Shown piece by piece: positions 35,559 through 43,431 of a stretch of DNA of 64,000 nucleotides. Source of the stretch: Paenibacillus endophyticus (GTDB lineage Bacteria; Bacillota; Bacilli; Paenibacillales; Paenibacillaceae). A model generated the notes under the pieces. It had not been told where the DNA came from. It was given only the letters and a program-made list of their open reading frames with translations, and ran no database searches. The position numbers and the translations under genes were made by a program. The stretch's first letter is position 1, and every line of letters starts with the position of its first letter. Location of the stretch: contig NZ_JACHXW010000007.1 in NCBI RefSeq assembly GCF_014192395.1, positions 145,828 to 209,827 on the forward strand, read 5' to 3'.

Positions 35559-36173
35559 TTAACTAGGCCGCTCAATCATAAACTGTTCGCCAAGCTTTGC
35601 ATAGTCGCTCCCGGCAAGGCGGCTTACCGGCATCAAAGCCTTGGCATCAATGCGGCCTTTCTCGTATAAGGATTCGTCGATATGGAATTGGACGACTCTG
35701 CCGATCAATAGGTCGCAGGCAGGCGATTGCCCGTCTCCGCCAAGCGGGAGTGCCTGCTCCAGCACGCATTCCATCCGTATGCCAGCCTCAGCTACGCCGG
35801 GCACGGCGATGCGCTCACTTGCTACCGTAGTTAACCCCGCAAGCGCTACCTCGCTTTCATCCGGCGGGACATTCGCCGCAGTCACATTAATCGCCTCAAT
35901 GTAGCTTTCCTGCGCAATATGTACGACGAACTCGCCGGCATGAACGGCATTGCGGGCGGTGTCCTTCTGGACACCGCCCGGTTTGCGTTGTACGGATACC
36001 GCTATCATCGGCGGATTTGCCGTAACGATATTAAAAAAGCTGAAGGGCGCCGCATTCAGTACGCCCTCGCTTGATAGCGTCGTAACGAAAGCAATGGGCC
36101 GCGGTATGATGCTGCCGATGAGCAGCTTGTAATTATCCTGCACGCTTTGACTTGTTGGATCAATCGATTTCAC
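35559..36173 (-). CDS. Flavin reductase family protein
   Basis: This 204-residue FMN-binding split-barrel protein is similar to B. subtilis YwrF. The motifs are PRPIAFVTTLSSEGVLNAAPFSFFN (about 25-49) and the conserved PPMIAVSV strand. It is predicted to bind FMN and supply reduced flavin, or act on a small substrate. The start is GTG at 36173 behind AGGAGG. It follows the Mhq cluster by 34 bp on the same strand and could be read from the mhqP promoter, which would fit a quinone-stress role, but a separate promoter cannot be excluded. Confidence 0.9.
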   Translation of the reverse strand: MKSIDPTSQSVQDNYKLLIGSIIPRPIAFVTTLSSEGVLNAAPFSFFNIVTANPPMIAVSVQRKPGGVQKDTARNAVHAGEFVVHIAQESYIEAINVTAANVPPDESEVALAGLTTVASERIAVPGVAEAGIRMECVLEQALPLGGDGQSPACDLLIGRVVQFHIDESLYEKGRIDAKALMPVSRLAGSDYAKLGEQFMIERPS

Positions 36174-36207
36174 GGACCATCCTCCTATACCAGCATTTCA
36201 ATTCAGT

Positions 36208-36825
36208 TTACTCGTTTTTGAATGTACTTGTATACCAAGCCGCAGCTGCTGCGACCTCTGAGCTAGTCAACTGGTGCCCGAACTGTTCCCAGTGGAGCGT
36301 GACGGAAGCGCCTGCTCCTTGCAGCATTTGATTCAGCTCCTCGGTTTCCTGCGGCGTGCACAGCGGATCATTCGAGCCTGCCCCGATAAAACAAGGGACA
36401 TCTGTCAGATCCGGCAGCGCTACATCGCGAATCGGTACCATCGGATGATGCAGAATCGCTCCGCGCAGCGTTCCCTGATAGTGGAACAAGAGGCTGCCTG
36501 CAATGTTAGCGCCGTTGGAATAACCGATCGCCACAAGGTTGCTGCGGTCAAACCCGTACTGCTCTGCGGCACTGTCTAGGAAATCATTCAGCTCTTTGGT
36601 CCGGAACACAAGATCCTCAAGATCAAAGACGCCTTCTGCAAGCCTGCGGAAATAACGCGGCATGCCGTTCTCCAGTACGTTGCCCCTCACGCTGAGCACC
36701 GATGAGGCTGGAGATAACCGGTCGGCTAGCGGGAGTAAATCCCGCTCCGTTCCGCCTGTACCGTGCAGCAGCAGAAGCACTGGTGCCGCTGGATCCGTTC
36801 CTTGCTTGAATATATGCTTCATCAT
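36208..36825 (-). CDS. mhqD: Carboxylesterase/phospholipase-like hydrolase (MhqD-like)
   Basis: This 205-residue alpha/beta hydrolase has an oxyanion strand LLLLHGTGGTERDL, the nucleophile elbow GYSNGAN (Ser at about 103), and the acid and histidine in GSNDPLC and FGHQL. It matches MhqD, a quinone-stress-induced hydrolase of unknown natural substrate. Its ATG overlaps the dioxygenase stop by four bases (ATGA). It belongs to a unit with mhqO and mhqP preceded by an MhqR operator, so induction by quinones or aldehydes is likely. Confidence 0.9.
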   Translation of the reverse strand: MMKHIFKQGTDPAAPVLLLLHGTGGTERDLLPLADRLSPASSVLSVRGNVLENGMPRYFRRLAEGVFDLEDLVFRTKELNDFLDSAAEQYGFDRSNLVAIGYSNGANIAGSLLFHYQGTLRGAILHHPMVPIRDVALPDLTDVPCFIGAGSNDPLCTPQETEELNQMLQGAGASVTLHWEQFGHQLTSSEVAAAAAWYTSTFKNE

Positions 36826-37769
36826 TTGTCCTCCTCCAATACTCTGATGTCAAAAGGCGTTAACAATTGTTCGATATCTTTGCGGCGACCCTCGTACCAT
36901 TCAGGCAGCATCAGTTTCTCGCCAAGGTGCTCCACATCCTCGTCACGGGCAAAACCCGGAGGATCTGTCGCAATTTCAAACAATATGCCGCCGGTTTCCC
37001 GGAAGTAGATGGCGTTGAAGTATTGCCGGTCAACTATCGGAGTAGGAAGGAAACCGCTGCCCTCCACTTGGCTTCTCCAAAGCGCATGCTCCGTATCGTC
37101 TTTTGCCCGCCAAGCGATATGGTGGACGGTTCCTGCTCCGCCATGGCCAAGCTCCATGCTTTCCACATTTACGTCAATCACGTTGCCGAGATCACCTGAC
37201 GATTGAAAGCGCGCATATCCGCCTTCTTCGCCTATTCTCTCAAGACCCATTACGTTCACAAGCGTTTCGGCCGTTGCTGCAGGCGCCGCACTGTACAGAA
37301 TCGCTCCGCCAAAGCCTTTAATCGCTTTCTCCGCCGGTACTCCGCCGAATGTCCATTTGCTTGGCGCTCCCGATTCACGGGCCACAATCTCCAGCTTCAA
37401 ACCATCCGGATCCTCAAGCTGCAGGTACTGCTCGCCGAATCTCGATGTTTGGGCGAAGGCTACGTTCAGCTTCGTAAAGCGCTCTTTCCAGAAATCGAAC
37501 GCATCATTCGGCACCACATACGTCGTGTAACCCACCTGTCCAGCGCCGACTTTGCCTTTGCGTGAGTTCTCCCAAGGAAAGAACGTAATGATCGTGCCTG
37601 GGCTTCCCGCTTCATTACCGAAGTACAGATGGTAAACCTCAGGTGCGTCAAAGTTAATGGTTTTTTTAATCAAGCGAAGACCTAGCACCCCTGCGTAAAA
37701 GTCAGCCGTTACCTGCGGATTTCTTACAAAAGCGGTGACGTGATGGATACCTGTAGTTTTGTTTGTCAT
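36822..37769 (-). CDS. mhqO: Ring-cleaving dioxygenase (MhqO/MhqA-like)
   Basis: This 315-residue vicinal-oxygen-chelate protein has two glyoxalase-like modules, starting TGIHHVTAFVRNP and VHHIAWRAKDD. The presumed metal ligands are His in both modules and Glu in GGILFEIA (near 255-262). Members are predicted to open hydroquinone or catechol rings and protect against quinone electrophiles. I start at the ATG at 37769 behind AAGGAG; a GTG at 37778 is too close to that site. It is coupled to mhqD downstream, with the doxX-like gene 60 bp upstream. Confidence 0.92.
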   Translation of the reverse strand: MTNKTTGIHHVTAFVRNPQVTADFYAGVLGLRLIKKTINFDAPEVYHLYFGNEAGSPGTIITFFPWENSRKGKVGAGQVGYTTYVVPNDAFDFWKERFTKLNVAFAQTSRFGEQYLQLEDPDGLKLEIVARESGAPSKWTFGGVPAEKAIKGFGGAILYSAAPAATAETLVNVMGLERIGEEGGYARFQSSGDLGNVIDVNVESMELGHGGAGTVHHIAWRAKDDTEHALWRSQVEGSGFLPTPIVDRQYFNAIYFRETGGILFEIATDPPGFARDEDVEHLGEKLMLPEWYEGRRKDIEQLLTPFDIRVLEEDK

Positions 37770-37830
37770 TTTAAACACTCTCCTTATTTTATATGAATTT
37801 CAAAAGTATTGTAACTAACAAAATCTCAGA

Positions 37831-38232
37831 TTAGCGAATGAGTGCGTCGATCGAATATTCACCCGCTCCAGTTAATGCAACACCTATAGCAATGGCTAAA
37901 AGCACAAGATTATATTCATAGCCGTTAGCAGTAGCCCACAAGCCGTTCTGCCCATGCACCTTCACGATTGCAACCAGCATCGTCATGACAATCAGTACTG
38001 CGGCAAGCGGTGTAAGGAGTCCTGCTACGAACAGCAGCCCGCCGACAAGCTCCATGAGCCCCGCAACCACTGCCATCGCTACACCCGGTTTCACGCCAAT
38101 CGACTCCAACCAGCCGCCAGTTCCTTTCGGTCCGTAGCCTCCGAACCATCCAAACAGCTTCTGCGCGCCATGACCTACGAACAACAACCCGACAACCAGA
38201 CGAACGATCAACAATCCCAATGCAATACTCAT
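37831..38232 (-). CDS. mhqP: DoxX-family membrane protein (MhqP-like)
   Basis: This 133-residue protein has four membrane helices and the DoxX start GLLIVRLVVGLLFVGHGAQKLFGWFGG. DoxX proteins are linked to quinone or thiol redox stress at the membrane. In B. subtilis mhqNOP is repressed by MhqR. Here this gene leads mhqP-mhqO-mhqD, and its promoter region carries ATCTTTAATTTAAGAT (38282-38297), matching the MhqR operator type. GGAGG precedes the ATG. Confidence 0.92.
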   Translation of the reverse strand: MSIALGLLIVRLVVGLLFVGHGAQKLFGWFGGYGPKGTGGWLESIGVKPGVAMAVVAGLMELVGGLLFVAGLLTPLAAVLIVMTMLVAIVKVHGQNGLWATANGYEYNLVLLAIAIGVALTGAGEYSIDALIR

Positions 38233-38281
38233 TTTAATTCCTCCATTATATTTGTTTTTTGTTTTTATTACTAATTAAAGA

Positions 38282-38297
38282 ATCTTTAATTTAAGAT
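38282..38297. promoter_or_regulatory. MhqR operator before mhqP
   Basis: ATCTTTAATTTAAGAT fits ATCTy-N-AATT-N-rAGAT, the same dyad that lies before mhqR (38890-38905). The B. subtilis MhqR box has the core ATCTCGAATTCGAGAT. Confidence 0.75.
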
Positions 38298-38360
38298 ATT
38301 TGACAAGCGTAAACGGTTGCCTGCAGCTTCCCGCCACGAGAGCCCGTTTGGCTTCTATCA

Positions 38361-38392
38361 AGAAAGAGGTTGTTATGCTGCTCTCAAACCTC
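38361..38392 (-). terminator. Weak terminator after mhqR
   Basis: Read on minus, GAGGTT pairs with AACCTC and is followed by TTTCTTG, starting just after the regulator's stop codon. The stem is only six pairs. Confidence 0.5.
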
Positions 38393-38393
38393 G

Positions 38394-38846
38394 CTACTTG
38401 TAATGCTCCTGCGCAAATTTCCCCAGCTTCTTAAGCAGCTTGCTTGCAAGCTGTTTCTCTTCCGATGACAATCCGTCTACTGCCTGTTCGATAACCGCTT
38501 GGTGTCCGGGAAATACATTCTCTACAAATTGCTTGCCCTGATCCGTTAAATCCGCAAAAATGAGGCGACGGTCTTCGGTTGATGCTCTGCGGCGAACCAA
38601 ATCCTTTTTCTCCAGCTTATCAACAACGTACGTAATGTTGCCGCTGCTCATTAATACCTTTTCACCGATTTGCTGCAAGGGCTGAGGTCCTCGATGGTAT
38701 AACAGCTCCAGCACGCCGAATTCCGTTCGATTCAAGCCGTTGCTTCGTATGTCGCGATCCGCATGTGCGTTGACCCATTGGGTCGCTCTCGACAATGCAA
38801 TGAAAAGCTCCAATGATACATTCGGTTTCGGATTGTCGTTTGCCAT
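38394..38846 (-). CDS. mhqR: MarR-family repressor (MhqR-like)
   Basis: This 150-residue winged-helix protein has the MarR core LNRTEFGVLELLYHRGPQPLQQIGEKVLMSSGNITYVVDKLEKKDLVRRRASTEDRR (shown here only as a region, residues about 40-96: helix-turn-helix then the DRR wing). It should repress itself and mhqP-mhqO-mhqD and release DNA when quinones or aldehydes appear. A palindrome ATCTTGAATTAAAGAT sits in its own promoter. I start at the ATG at 38846, eight bases after GGGAG; a GTG at 38855 overlaps that site. Confidence 0.9.
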   Translation of the reverse strand: MANDNPKPNVSLELFIALSRATQWVNAHADRDIRSNGLNRTEFGVLELLYHRGPQPLQQIGEKVLMSSGNITYVVDKLEKKDLVRRRASTEDRRLIFADLTDQGKQFVENVFPGHQAVIEQAVDGLSSEEKQLASKLLKKLGKFAQEHYK

Positions 38847-38889
38847 GATGCTCACTCCCTTCTGCGTTTCGCATGTCTTTAAGTTAAAT

Positions 38890-38905
38890 ATCTTGAATTA
38901 AAGAT
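38890..38905. promoter_or_regulatory. MhqR operator before mhqR
   Basis: ATCTTGAATTAAAGAT is a near-perfect dyad matching the site before mhqP and implies autoregulation. Confidence 0.75.
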
Positions 38906-39010
38906 AATATATTTTCAGGACGTTGTCAACACCTTATTTCAAATGATTGGTTTTGCTGCTTGCCAAACCATTCTGGATCGGCGAATATCAACGTATAAGG
39001 AGGCGGTTCG

Positions 39011-40006
39011 ATGATTCATATTGTTAACGGTGATTCAATTGGCAGCAAGCTTCATGCGGCTGGCGTGCAGGGAGAGGTACTTGTATGGAGGGAAATGTAC
39101 ACTTTCGGTCCCGTCTCTCTGCAACCCGAACTGGCTGAGAACCGGCTGCGCCGAGCTGCTTATATGGAGCAAGCCTTTGGCATATCGCCGCTCGAGTGGA
39201 TATCTTCTGCCGAGGCACAGGAACGCCCGCTCGCAGCTTTTCGCGAGCATCGCGAGATCGTGCTCTGGTTCGAGCATGATCTGTATGACCAGACGATGCT
39301 GAGCTGCTTGCTCCGTTGGTTCGCGCTGCAGCATGTGGGCAGCACTAAGCTGTATTTGCTAAGCATCGATCAGTTTCCAGGCATCGATCTATTCCACGGC
39401 TTAGGCCAATTGACGCCGGCTGAGCTTTCCACGCTCAACCATACTTGGAGTGAAATTAGCGATAAACAGCTGGCATTAGGCAAAAAAGCATGGGAAGCAT
39501 ACGTCGCTGATCATCCGATGGCCATCGTGGAGCTGCTGAAGGAAGATACGTCAGCGCTGCCGTTCCTGCATGACGCGTTCCAGCTTCACTTAGGTCGTTA
39601 TCCGTCAGTTCGGAACGGTCTTGGCCTTGTTGAACAAACGACGCTGGAGCTGCTTGCGGCAAAATGCCATACTCCCGTGCAGCTCTTTCAACAAATAAGC
39701 AATAAGCATCACCGGCTCGGGTTGGGCGACCTGCAGTACTGGTTCATGCTTAAGCAGTTGTCGGAAGGCCGCGATCCCTTAATATGCATAGAAAACGATG
39801 TGCCTACTCCCGGCCTGCATGATTCACCGGACCAATTCCTGCAAGCCAAGATCCATCTTAACGAACGAGGCGAAGAGGTATTGGCCTGCAGAAACGAATG
39901 GGCAAGGCCAAGCGGCTGCGGCAGCTGGCTTGGCGGGTTCTTTCTAGGGGATAATAGATCGCAGTGGCGGTGGGACGATGTAAATGCAGTTATCCTGCAG
40001 AAATAA
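39011..40006 (+). CDS. DUF1835-domain protein
   Basis: This 331-residue protein opens with the DUF1835 signature IHIVNGDSIGSKL and continues with VLWREMYTFGPV and LWFEHDLYDQTMLSCLLRWF (about 85-104). A C-terminal region resembling DUF3658 ends HLNERGEEVLACRNEWARPSG-like, reminiscent of a winged helix. The function is not established. GGAGG precedes the ATG. It is divergent from mhqR and stands alone before a long nested terminator. Confidence 0.88.
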   Translation: MIHIVNGDSIGSKLHAAGVQGEVLVWREMYTFGPVSLQPELAENRLRRAAYMEQAFGISPLEWISSAEAQERPLAAFREHREIVLWFEHDLYDQTMLSCLLRWFALQHVGSTKLYLLSIDQFPGIDLFHGLGQLTPAELSTLNHTWSEISDKQLALGKKAWEAYVADHPMAIVELLKEDTSALPFLHDAFQLHLGRYPSVRNGLGLVEQTTLELLAAKCHTPVQLFQQISNKHHRLGLGDLQYWFMLKQLSEGRDPLICIENDVPTPGLHDSPDQFLQAKIHLNERGEEVLACRNEWARPSGCGSWLGGFFLGDNRSQWRWDDVNAVILQK

Positions 40007-40008
40007 AT

Positions 40009-40078
40009 GAAAGAGCCTCCCATCTTGGGAACTGACACCTGTCTCACAAAGTTCCATGATGCTTGGAAGGGCTCTTTC
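40009..40078. terminator. Bidirectional terminator with two nested stems
   Basis: An outer GAAAGAGCC/GGGCTCTTTC stem encloses an inner GGAACT/AGTTCC stem around ACACCTGTCTCA. It separates the converging DUF1835 and MBL-fold genes. Confidence 0.8.
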
Positions 40079-40083
40079 TCTTG

Positions 40084-41181
40084 TTAATTCCACCATACCG
40101 AAGAGGGATACGCTGCACCATGAATCAAGACCGGCTCGCCTATACGCGGAGTCGCTATCCTTGCGCTGTGCGCCTTCGCCGCCTTCACTGCTCGTTCAAT
40201 AGGATCCGACCAGCTGTGAAGCGCAAGAGTGAACGCACCCCAGTGAATGGGGATCAGCACCTCTCCACGCACATCCAGATGGGCTTGTACCGTTTCCTCG
40301 GGCATCATATGAATGTCTGCCCATCGCACGTCATATTGTCCACACTCCATTAAGGTAAGATCGAACGGCCCGTATTTATTTCCGATTTCCTTGAAATGCG
40401 GACCATAACCGCTGTCGCCGCTAAAAAAAATTTTGGCCGCTTCGCCATGAATGACCCAAGAGCACCACAAGGTTGCGTCCCGATCCGAGAGACTTCTCCC
40501 GGAGAAATGCCGTGCAGGCGTGCAGGCTAGCCGCAGCCCTTCATATTGAAACTCGTCCCACCAATCATGCTCTTCAATAATAGACGGACTCACGCCCCAC
40601 TTAATGAGATGCTGCGCTACGCCAAGCGGAACAATGAACCGTTTCACCTTGTCCTTTAGCTTAACGATTGAACCGTAATCCAAATGATCGTAGTGATCAT
40701 GGGAAATAAAGACGGCATCGATAATCGGCAGCTGCTCAATCTCAACCGGCAGCTTGCTGCTGAATCTTTTTGATCCAATGAACGGAAATGGGGAAGGCGC
40801 TTTGCCGAACATCGGGTCTAGCAGCAGGTTTTTACCGTCAAGCTGCAGCATGGCCGCCGAGTGTCCGAACCAGGTAAGCTTAGGGGGGGAGCCCGCCTCA
40901 AGCGAATGAACGTTTTCCATCTGCAGTGTAGCGATCGGCTTATCCGGCCTCGCGTGCGGATTGCCCTTAACTAACGCGGAAACCATTTCCAGTTTTTCTC
41001 TTGTCGAGGTCTTCATTGAAGTCGGAATGGCGTTAACGAACCTTTTGCTGGCATATTGCTCCGACCTGCTGAGCCGCTGCCGCTGCTTCTTGGACGGTCC
41101 AGCTCCGAATGCTGGATAATACTGCAACACCAAATATACAACGACCACACATAAAGCGATAATACCGATTGTTATTAGCAT
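40084..41181 (-). CDS. MBL-fold metal-dependent hydrolase, membrane-anchored
   Basis: This 365-residue protein has one N-terminal membrane segment (about 3-21) and a metallo-beta-lactamase domain with HDHYDHLD at about 161-168. Further metal ligands are H in ARHFSGR and D/H in SGDSGYG and PIHWG. It resembles UlaG/NAPE-phospholipase-D-like enzymes that cut phosphodiester or lactone bonds; the actual substrate is unknown. The anchored catalytic domain probably faces the outside. AAGAGG precedes the ATG. Confidence 0.9.
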   Translation of the reverse strand: MLITIGIIALCVVVVYLVLQYYPAFGAGPSKKQRQRLSRSEQYASKRFVNAIPTSMKTSTREKLEMVSALVKGNPHARPDKPIATLQMENVHSLEAGSPPKLTWFGHSAAMLQLDGKNLLLDPMFGKAPSPFPFIGSKRFSSKLPVEIEQLPIIDAVFISHDHYDHLDYGSIVKLKDKVKRFIVPLGVAQHLIKWGVSPSIIEEHDWWDEFQYEGLRLACTPARHFSGRSLSDRDATLWCSWVIHGEAAKIFFSGDSGYGPHFKEIGNKYGPFDLTLMECGQYDVRWADIHMMPEETVQAHLDVRGEVLIPIHWGAFTLALHSWSDPIERAVKAAKAHSARIATPRIGEPVLIHGAAYPSSVWWN

Positions 41182-41218
41182 TCTGTTCGACCTCTTCCAT
41201 CCTAGCTTATAGACGCAG

Positions 41219-41263
41219 AAAAACCGCTATTGAAGTATACGTTACTACTTCAACAACGGTTTT
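41219..41263 (-). terminator. Terminator of the GlsB-like gene
   Basis: AAAACCG/CGGTTTT and TTGAAGTA/TACTTCAA stems with short internal mismatches follow the GlsB-like gene. Confidence 0.8.
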
Positions 41264-41286
41264 ATCAAGTTTTGGTAAAATCATAC

Positions 41287-41538
41287 TTACGCTCTTCTTG
41301 CGCCGCGCATAATTGCACTTAGAATCAGCACGACTACAATCGCTCCGATGATGGCTGGAATCAATGCGAATCCGCCAACCGAAGGACCCCAACCGCCCAG
41401 CAGGAGCGTACCTAGCCAAGCTCCGACAAGTCCAGCTACGATATTCCCGATGATACCGCCTGGAACGTCACGCCCTACGATCAAGCCGCCTAACCAACCT
41501 ATAACGCCGCCAACAATCAATGTCCATAATAAACCCAT
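41287..41538 (-). CDS. GlsB/YeaQ/YmgE-family stress-response membrane protein
   Basis: This 83-residue membrane protein has three hydrophobic helices and the family glycine pattern GGVIGWLGGLIVGRDVPGGIIGNIVAGLVGAWLGTLLLG in its first half (about residues 10-48; given as a region). Such proteins accumulate in general stress, and the role is unknown. GAGGGG precedes the ATG. It is a single gene with its own terminator. Confidence 0.92.
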   Translation of the reverse strand: MGLLWTLIVGGVIGWLGGLIVGRDVPGGIIGNIVAGLVGAWLGTLLLGGWGPSVGGFALIPAIIGAIVVVLILSAIMRGARRA

Positions 41539-41678
41539 ATTTATCTTCCCCTCTCTTTGCTTGCGATATAGCTAAGATTAACCTTATTCGCGTACTTTGA
41601 AACAAATGAGAGGAAGCTAAAATTTGGATATTGAAAATCATTTTTCCCGTGCGCCTAAACGCTCAGCCTGCTCTCCCG

Positions 41679-42740
41679 CTATGGGAGAGGTAGCGTCACC
41701 TCAAAGGAGGAGCCCTTATTCAGCTGGCTATCCACCTTTATTGCCCCATGATGCAGCTCAACGATTTTTTGGACAATCGATAAGCCGAGCCCGCTTCCGT
41801 CTGCCGTTCTTGTCCGCTGCTTATCCCCTTTATAGAAGCGTTCGAATATCCGAAGCTGGTCTTCCTTGGATATGCCGATACCGCTATCAGCAATCATAAC
41901 TGTAACTTCATTCGGAGAATGGTGGATTGCGATCTTAATGCTCCCGCCGACTTGCGTGAATTTAATGGCATTATGGAGCAGGTTCACAAAAACCTGGCTT
42001 ATCATTTCTTCGTTCGCTTCGACTGTCGTTTCTTCCAGCTCCAGCTCCAGCTCCAGCTCCTTCTCCAGCCACTGCGGCTCGCAAGCGAGGACAATGCTCT
42101 CAAGCTGTGTGTCAAGGCGGTAACGCTTCAGATCGAGCTGCTGATGCTCCGATTCTAGCGTAGTCAGCTTGAGCAGGTTATCGCTAATTTTGGAGAGCCG
42201 CGTCGTTTCCTTCTCAATGATGGACAAATAATGCCGCTGCTCCTCCGGGCTTAGCCCTTCCCGCTGCAGCGTGCTGGCAAAGCCCCGAATCGAAGTCAAG
42301 GGAGACTGTATCTCATGGGATACATTCGATATAAATTCCTGACGCAGCAGCTCGACCTGCTTCAGCTCATGCGCCATGTCATTAATGGATTGCACGAATT
42401 CACCGATCTGGCCATGGTATTTCTTGTCGCGGTCGAGCATAATGTTGAAATTGCCTTTGGCCATAAGCTTGAGCGCATCCATCATTTCAATCCAGACTTT
42501 CCTTTGCTTCGGCACCGTCACTAAGTTAACGGTGCCTGCCAGCAGTATAAGAATAAGGATACCGAGCGCCCAGTTGACGAGCTGAAGAAGATATTCGGGC
42601 AGGGCGACCTCATGATGTGAGTAAAACCATCTCGTCAGCCAATATGCAAGCGAGAAAGCTAAGCCGCTGAACAAAAATAGCATGGTGATGGCTCCCGCGA
42701 AGCGAAACACAATGCCTACTTTGGAATGGCGCCGCTTCAT
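41679..42740 (-). CDS. Sensor histidine kinase (HisKA/HATPase)
   Basis: This 353-residue membrane kinase has two membrane segments (about 14-38 and 55-74) with a short outer loop, then a HAMP-like region. The HisKA dimerisation helix has H142 in SNVSHEIQSPLTS, and the HATPase has NLLHNAIKFT and DSGIGI. The small sensor loop suggests sensing in or at the membrane. A hexanucleotide run encodes alternating Glu-Leu at about 226-237. It overlaps its response regulator by four bases and lies in an operon with an ABC exporter, suggesting envelope or drug stress. Confidence 0.93.
   Translation of the reverse strand: MKRRHSKVGIVFRFAGAITMLFLFSGLAFSLAYWLTRWFYSHHEVALPEYLLQLVNWALGILILILLAGTVNLVTVPKQRKVWIEMMDALKLMAKGNFNIMLDRDKKYHGQIGEFVQSINDMAHELKQVELLRQEFISNVSHEIQSPLTSIRGFASTLQREGLSPEEQRHYLSIIEKETTRLSKISDNLLKLTTLESEHQQLDLKRYRLDTQLESIVLACEPQWLEKELELELELEETTVEANEEMISQVFVNLLHNAIKFTQVGGSIKIAIHHSPNEVTVMIADSGIGISKEDQLRIFERFYKGDKQRTRTADGSGLGLSIVQKIVELHHGAIKVDSQLNKGSSFEVTLPLP
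42036..42064. repeat. (CAGCTC)n hexanucleotide run inside the kinase gene
   Basis: Four to five tandem copies of a six-base unit related to CCAGCT encode Leu-Glu repeats between the dimerisation and ATPase domains. In-frame slippage would change the linker by two residues at a time. Confidence 0.8.
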
Positions 42741-43411
42741 TTCAGAGCCTCCAGCCGGTAGCCTAATCCGCGGATCGTACTGATTTTAATGGATATGTTC
42801 CATGTAACAAACCGTTCCCGCAGACGGTTGATATGAACGTCAAGCGTACGCTCATTGCCGTCAAAGTCATAACCCCAAATGCCCTCAATAAGCTGATTGC
42901 GCGTCAGCGTTCTGCCCAGATGACTGACCAGCATAAACAGCAGCTCAAATTCCTTCGGCGGGAGCGTGATGTAGCCAGCGCCAACCCGAACCTCATAGGT
43001 CTGCCGGTCCAGCATCAGCTCCGCTACAGACACCTGCTGCGAAACGGCAATCCGGTAGCGCTTTAGAAGCGCCTTAACCCGGACCGTCAGCTCCGCCGGA
43101 TCAAACGGCTTTACCAAATAGTCGTCGGTCCCCAGATTGAAGCCTTTTACCTTATCGCCCATCTCCCCTTTGGCCGTAAGCATAAGCAGCGGAATATCAT
43201 AATGCTTGCGCAGCTCTCTGCACAGCTCCCAACCGTCCATATTCGGCATCATGACATCCAGAATGACCATGTCTGCCGGCGCTTGCTCCATCTGTGCAAG
43301 CGCTGCTTGCCCGTCCGAAGCTTCCTGCACGATCAGTCCCTCCTTCTGGAGAATGACACGAATAAGCTCCCTTATGTGCGGATCATCGTCTACTACAAGA
43401 ATATGCCCCAT
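42737..43411 (-). CDS. OmpR-family response regulator
   Basis: This 224-residue protein has a receiver domain with D52 (ILDVMMPNMDG) and a C-terminal winged helix (TYEVRVGAGYITLPPKEFELL; LTRNQLIEGIWGYDFDGNERTLDVHINRLRERF region). It is phosphorylated by the overlapping kinase gene's product. It begins 20 bp after the exporter gene on the same strand, so it probably regulates that exporter and itself. GAGGG precedes the ATG. Confidence 0.95.
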   Translation of the reverse strand: MGHILVVDDDPHIRELIRVILQKEGLIVQEASDGQAALAQMEQAPADMVILDVMMPNMDGWELCRELRKHYDIPLLMLTAKGEMGDKVKGFNLGTDDYLVKPFDPAELTVRVKALLKRYRIAVSQQVSVAELMLDRQTYEVRVGAGYITLPPKEFELLFMLVSHLGRTLTRNQLIEGIWGYDFDGNERTLDVHINRLRERFVTWNISIKISTIRGLGYRLEALK

Positions 43412-43431
43412 CTTAATCCCTCATCTCTCAC

